Assembly: GCA_948567375.1 (NCBI GenBank)
Contig: OX419758.1
Coordinates: 4,407,001 to 4,471,000, forward strand
Origin: Lunularia cruciata
Taxonomy: Eukaryota; Streptophyta; Marchantiopsida; Lunulariales; Lunulariaceae
DNA length: 64,000 nt
Direction of reading: 5' to 3'
Part shown: piece after piece, positions 58,861 through 64,000 of the stretch
Position numbering within the stretch: position 1 is the stretch's first letter
Layout: each line of letters opens with the position of its first letter
Program-made: the position numbers and the translations under genes
Notes under the pieces: generated by a model
The model's database searches: none
Seen by the model: the letters and a program-made list of their open reading frames with translations, nothing else
Told to the model about the DNA's origin: nothing

Positions 58861-59564
58861 CCCTTGGGGAAGATCTCCTAGCAACTATGGTTCAAGAGTA
58901 GAATGAATACTTTTGGCCTTATGTATAATTTAAAAGAAGAACTTTGGCCTTGCACCTCAACTTTAGGAGGAATGCCTTTGGTCAAATACATAGTTTTTCA
59001 GAGGAAATAATTTGGTTGAGAAGAACTTTGGTATAATTCAAATTAACTATGAGGAAGATTTGACACTTTCTTTGATACATGCGGAAGCTTAATTAGTCAA
59101 TTAGATAAGGATAAGATAGAATTAGGATCCCAAGTCAAAGATAAGAAGTTATTGAGAAAGCCACTTATCATTAAGATCCTTTGGGGCTTATAGGATATTG
59201 TATACAATGCTTTGGCTAGACAATTTCAGAATCCACTTTTTCAAGCAACTTTGTATACAAACCAAAGTCTAGAGTCGATAATTGCTTAACATTGAATGAA
59301 GGTGAATGTATGTGCATAAATATGAAGGTGACAAATTCTACAATAGAAAAGAAAGTGCTTGAGTATAGAGTGGTGGATGTGCACTTGATTGGATGTTTGA
59401 TTCCAAGGGTTCTAGAGAAGCAAAGTAGTGTAAGGAGGATCTATTTGGTTTGGAGCATTACCACTATCACAGAATCAAAAAGCAAGTGCATTTGGCTAAC
59501 ATGAAGAGTCCTCCAGAGGCATGTCTTCTAGGAAGAGTAGTACATGTCTTTGAGGTCAAAGGAT

Positions 59565-59830
59565 TTGGGGCAAAGTGAACCATCACCTTCAAGAGTAACT
59601 TGGGTTATATTTGTAATGAATATGATTTTTGTTTTCTCTTTTTGTAATGCACCACATGAGTTGACACTACACCCTTTTGAGAGTGTTTTTGCACAAGAGG
59701 TTAAATAGGACATAAAAAAACTGTGAAATTATGACACTTTTCCTTCAATTTTAGTCATTTTTAATTTGTATCCTTGAGAGAAAGACCTACTCTAATTGTT
59801 TATATTATAGTATGTTGACATTGTGTTGTA
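59565..59830 (+). repeat. 280-bp dispersed repeat, copy 5
   Basis: AACCATCACCTTCAAGAG, GCACAAGAGGTTAAATAGGAC, ATTATGACACTTTTCCTTC and TATCCTTGAGAGAAAGACC. Lies 3' of coiled-coil copy 3, as in the other complete copies. Confidence 0.7.
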
Positions 59831-62520
59831 CACAATATAGTATGAATGTATCATATGTAAATCACACCAATGCTCCCTCCAAATGAGGTATCCACTCTCT
59901 CATGCCATGACAAACACTATATCTCATATGATATCATGTGTAGCTATTCTTTGTGTTCCAAAAGAACAATGAGTCATATGAACCCCTACTACATGTAAAT
60001 GTAAATAAAACTCACAAATGAGTTATGAAGATGCAAATGGGTGGACCAAACGTAAATGGAATTTCATTTCTACAGAAAAGTTAGTTTATGCAAGTCAAAA
60101 TGCTCCAATGCACCATCAAGTTAGGATTTAAGAACTTATATTCTTGTAAGAGCAAGAGAGCAAAGACTCACCGGAATAACAGCAAGAATGGATGTATAAA
60201 CTAAGGGAGATTATAGCAACAATGAAAACTATAGATATATCAAGGAAAACTGCATCTCTTTTTGTTAATACCTATCCTCTTTGTTCTATAATGTTTCTTA
60301 GGTACATGGATTATAAGCATTTTTATGGTATGGTATGACCTCCTCTTGATGTTGTAGATATCATCTTCCGTAAAATCATTTTTGTTTTTCTTATTATTTC
60401 TTCAATGTATATAGAGTACACATTTTGCAAGACGCGTTGATATCATGGCCAATTCTGACCCTTTCTGCATCTCTATTTTATGAAACTGTACCTTTTCATT
60501 GAGCAAATCCACCGTAGAAGATCTGCACCCCGCATGGCTATTGGAAAGATTTTAAATCAAATTATTTCTGGATACATGTGTGCACCATTGGAAAATGCAG
60601 GCACGTGGTCAAACGATTGATTTTTATAAAGTACAGTAATCTCTAGTGGGTACATTCAGCCAGGCAATCGGCAGAAGAACTTTTGGTGCAGTATCTGCTT
60701 GTAACAACCATATGGTATTCCTTTTAGCTTTAGGTGGGACACCAGTAAGTTCTATTTCTTGTCATACGAGGACATCTATAAGCGAGATCTTCTGACAGAA
60801 GGAAAAGAAAAGATACTTGTAATCTCTACATAATATTTTCATTCCACACGTGACCCCGGAGAAAATGGAACACGATGTATGCTTCAAGAAGAACAATGCA
60901 AAAGCAAGAGTAGAGAGGTATGGGTTAAGGAAAAGTGATCAGTGCCACTAACCTTTAAATTTCTGGTCCTCCATACAGATGAAGGTGGACAGTTACATTA
61001 CATTACATTACTTCGAACAACGGAATGCTATCTTGCCATAGCAGCTCTAAATTAGACAAAAGCCCCAGATCTCTGATGGAATGTATCCTAAAGGTACGAG
61101 TAATCTGACAAGAAAATGGTAAGATTTTCTAATATCAATCGATTATAACTAAATAGCTAACCAGGTTAACAAATTGATTGATTACTTAAATTATTGTTAG
61201 TGAAGTTCTCTAACGTTGAGGTTACTACTAAAGAATGTAGTAGACAATTTCTCTAGCATTAAAGTTAATACTAGAACATTTAACTAGCAATAATTAGAAT
61301 ATTCAGCAAGTAAACCAAGCCAAAGATTTTGCTTTGGTTTGGTCTACTATAAAGTTGACCAACTCAGCGATTTTGTTGATTCCTCGATTACGTTAGTCGG
61401 TCCCTAAGCAAGATTGAATGTCTTTAGAATAGCTTCAGGAACACATCAACTTTTCAACCATCCACGTTGAGGTCAAATCAACTTCAAGGAAAGCGCAGAT
61501 TGATCGTTAAGAGATGGCCTATAGATGGTCTCTTGTAATGTGCTTGACGATGTCCTCCTTGCTATCCCCTTTCCTACTGATGACAACTGGAAGTTCCTGC
61601 GAGCCGAAATGATCCTCAAAGTTGTTAAAATTGTTATCATCTCGGGAGTAGATTCTTCGTGAATAAACTGGTTGATGTTGAACAAGTAACTGAAAGGACA
61701 GCAACAAGTTGAGGTCTGAACAGTGTTGCAGTCCACTGACTTTCTTGGTCTAAACCACTCTGTGAGGGGTGGTGAGCGCTGAGGAGCTCTGAGGGAGGGG
61801 GTTGGAAGTTCCGACCTCACCAAAAGCTGATATCACCTATACATGCAGAGGGTGGTGGAAGCTCCGAAGGGTGAGCATGGGGCACTTTAACGTGGCTGCT
61901 ACCCGAGATGCACGTTATTTGTCTTAAATCCTCGAGGACGTGAGCATGAGAGATGTTGCTTTGTTCTGATACGATGTCCAGCATAGGAGTACTGGAAGAG
62001 GACCGCAGAGGAGGTGGAGAATGTAAGGCATGTAGAACATGACCTGCTCGCGAGCTTGCTCATGAGGAAGGTGCATGTGATTACTTGCAAAGGGATTGGC
62101 TTGAAGGCCTGATGTGCAGAATTTTAGTATTGGATTCCTCTTGTCCCATATGACGCGATGGTAGCTACACAGAGAACATTTCAGAATCCTGAGGCACCTA
62201 TCTTAGTATGTAACGCAGTCGCACATCTTTTTGTGACGGCTGTTGCGTAACATTTTCACCAATTCTTACTATTAAAGAAACCAATATGGCATACATTTCA
62301 TTTTGCACACGAATTCTAGACGTGTCACACATTTGCACACGAATTCTAGACGCTTGATCTGGCGGGAGGAGCTGCGGGGAGAGTGTGGAGACGAGAGAGG
62401 AGAGGGAGAGACGTGAGACGATTTTGATAAAATCTGAGTGATCTCTAGCATGTAGCCTTCGAGTGAATAGACTATTCTCTTTGTTTTTCAATTTCGGTTC
62501 CATTGGCACATAGATTGAAG
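59831..62520. other. Spacer, no gene recognised
   Basis: Base composition becomes less AT-rich after about 60.4 kb, like the HNL region, so this may be non-repeat sequence. Minus-strand frames (116 codons at 61473-61823, 103 at 62198-62509) show no motif. A 20-bp direct repeat (TTTGCACACGAATTCTAGAC) occurs at about 62303 and 62330. A host gene outside the window to the left cannot be excluded. Confidence 0.45.
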
Positions 62521-62521
62521 A

Positions 62522-62833
62522 CTATGGAGAATGGAGTAGAAAGTTATGAAGTTTTTTAGTTTTTTTAGGGTTGAGAGTGATTATTATACATTGAGAGTGA
62601 TGGGTTGTGAATTTTCATTTCTAATCTATGGGTTTTCATGATTAAGTTCCATGGGAATTTAATTTGAAAATTTTGGAGACGGAAATTGAAAGTTATGAAA
62701 GTTTATAGATTTTAGGGTTGTGAGAGAGATTGTTTTCTTATGTGAGTTGGGATGTGAGGGGTTGTGGTTTTGCAGATATGGGGAGATATGGAGAGGAGTA
62801 TCATGTGTTACTATCATTATTCTTGTGCTAGCC
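62522..62833 (+). promoter_or_regulatory. 5' leader of the open RT element
   Basis: Matches the reverse complement of about 18190-18420 upstream of the decayed RT, including GTAGAAAGTTATGA, TTGAGAGTGATGGGTTG and AAGTTCCATGGGAA. Similarity starts near 62522, which is the probable 5' edge of the element. The frame of the RT is open from 62699 but has no ATG before 62834. Confidence 0.7.
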
Positions 62834-64000
62834 ATGGCTACACCTTCCCATGTGGGGTCGCCTAGAGCGGGTCGGGATACACCATGCACGGTGTGTCACC
62901 GACGCTTTACCTCGCAAGGGGTAAAGACCCATGTGAGAAGGATGCACAAGGACTATGATTGGACCACTTGGGATGCCCACGTGAGACAAGCGACCACATC
63001 GACAGCAATGACACTCGGGATTACGCACGCTTCTTCTATACCTTCGTTGATCGTTCCATGGATACCGATCGAGTCGTGGGAGTGGTTAGCTTCTCAGGCG
63101 GGTTGCATTTTGGGGTTATTTGAGACTAGTTTTCCATGTCCACGTCTATTCCATAGGCTACCCCGCACACTCCATGATGAGGCTAGACAGGCTTTTCGCC
63201 TACCACTGGATCGTTTGGCACGTGATCCCTTGGACGAGTTAGCGTGGTTCCTATTCCTCCTACTCCCTCGATGGTGTCTTCGTTATGCTAGAGGGGGACG
63301 TGCGGGGCATAGAGAGGTGGCGGCTAGATTTCGTCGATTCCGAGCGGGGGATTGGGCAGCCCTTCAAGAGGAGTCTGTTAGGGCTACACGATTTAGGAGA
63401 CAGACATCGCCACAGGATACCATAGATTCCACTCGATTACGACGATGTAGGACATTGGGTCAGGCGGGAGAGTTTAGTAGAGCAGCACGAGCGCTACACC
63501 CTCTGTCTATAGCGAGTCCTACTGATGAGACCATCTCTTCCCTACGCTCATTGCATCCTATAGCAGTAGAGGGACTACCACTAGAGGTCTTAGATTATCA
63601 GCCTGAGCAGCCTTCATGTCTTGATAGGTCGCTATTTGCACAAGCATTGTGCACTGCCCCTCGCCTTTCCTCAGGAGGCTTGTCAGGGATGGTTTATGAG
63701 CACCTTAGAGATTGCTTCCAGGCAGATGATCCTTCTAGTGGTTTTACCGAGTTGTTTCAGGTGGCTGCAGCAGTAGCGAGAGGAGATATTCCTATGTCTG
63801 TTAGTCGGGTCTTAGGTGCTAGCCGACTTCTCGCGATCGAGAAGGACACGGGAGGCATTAGACCGATTGCTATTGGAGAGATCTTTTTGCGTTTGGTCAG
63901 TCGTACCATTGTCCTTCAACATCGTTCTCACTTTCGACAGCACCTTAGTCCACATCAGTTTGGAGTAGCTACACCTGGAGGATGTGAGGCTATATCTCTA
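62834..64000 (+). CDS. C2H2-finger reverse transcriptase, open, cut by the window end
   Basis: 389 codons without a stop, running off the right edge. The ATG at 62834 is the first in frame. Residues 18-38 form a C2H2 finger (C18-x2-C21-x11-H33-x4-H38; CTVCHRRF ... THVRRMH). Residues 100-300 are Arg-rich with no known domain. Residues about 325-389 enter the RT fingers: RVLGASRLLAIEKD, GGIRPIAIGEIFLRLVSR, HQFGVATPGGCEAI. The palm with catalytic Asp residues lies beyond the window, but the decayed copy at 13-14 kb shows it follows. An N-terminal finger before RT recalls site-targeting non-LTR elements, where it binds DNA; this is inference. The ORF is rich in CpG, unlike its decayed relatives, so it is recent or under selection. 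Class is LINE-like; exact clade unknown. Confidence 0.82.
   Translation, partial: MATPSHVGSPRAGRDTPCTVCHRRFTSQGVKTHVRRMHKDYDWTTWDAHVRQATTSTAMTLGITHASSIPSLIVPWIPIESWEWLASQAGCILGLFETSFPCPRLFHRLPRTLHDEARQAFRLPLDRLARDPLDELAWFLFLLLPRWCLRYARGGRAGHREVAARFRRFRAGDWAALQEESVRATRFRRQTSPQDTIDSTRLRRCRTLGQAGEFSRAARALHPLSIASPTDETISSLRSLHPIAVEGLPLEVLDYQPEQPSCLDRSLFAQALCTAPRLSSGGLSGMVYEHLRDCFQADDPSSGFTELFQVAAAVARGDIPMSVSRVLGASRLLAIEKDTGGIRPIAIGEIFLRLVSRTIVLQHRSHFRQHLSPHQFGVATPGGCEAISL

Noticed and set aside
61473-61823. 116-codon minus-strand frame
   Set aside because: No recognisable domain and no supporting splice or codon signal; left as spacer.

Overview
The window looks like nuclear DNA from a land plant, most likely a liverwort of the Marchantia type. 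The main clue is two broken copies of an immune-receptor gene that pairs an alpha/beta-hydrolase domain (GHSFGG nucleophile elbow, SERAC1-like) with NB-ARC and leucine-rich repeat sequence. This hydrolase-NBS-LRR (HNL) class is known from liverworts. The plant-type chromodomain Ty3/gypsy, Ty1/copia and PIF/Harbinger elements, the AT-rich low-gene spacers and the methyl-CpG-like decay also fit. The genus is inference. I see no bacterial operons, rRNA genes or CRISPR arrays.

Layout. 1-12 kb: a decayed tandem duplication of an HNL gene. Copy 1 (1.06-3.02 kb) keeps the hydrolase and the start of the NB-ARC but has no LRR. Copy 2 (8.0-10.5 kb) keeps part of the hydrolase and the LRR but has no NB-ARC. 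Their 3' flanks are homologous out to about 4.9 and 11.9 kb. 13-18.5 kb: a decayed minus-strand reverse-transcriptase gene, split by two later insertions. 18.8-20.3 kb: a dead PIF/Harbinger transposase. 20.9-35.3 kb: an unidentified acidic coding-like sequence interrupted by a nested stack of chromodomain Ty3/gypsy elements. The stack has five LTRs (A to E); the outer element (A..E) is split inside its gag zinc knuckle by an inner block (B..C..D) with a perfect AGTGT target duplication. 35.3-46.0 kb: a composite with inverted arms of about 3 kb, short direct repeats outside them, and a copia pol remnant and a solo LTR between them. 46-51 kb: AT-rich spacer with two long (TA)n tracts. 51.2-53.2 kb: a solo LTR with a perfect TTGAG duplication, a degenerate 25-bp tandem tract, and a second copy of the 0.7-kb repeat that splits the RT gene at 17.3 kb. 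53.2-60 kb: more copies of the coiled-coil element family. 60-62.5 kb: no recognisable gene. 62.5-64 kb: an open reading frame of at least 389 codons with a C2H2 finger and the N-terminal part of a reverse transcriptase, running off the window. It is the intact relative of the decayed copy at 13-18 kb.

Nothing in the window is a demonstrably functional host gene. The only long clean reading frame is the mobile-element RT at the right edge. The most informative content is historical: reciprocal domain loss in the HNL pair, a chimeric LTR that records a recombination, CpG decay that can be read against an intact relative, and a perfect palindrome that is absent from the intact relative. All calls come from reading the sequence by eye; no database search or alignment program was run.
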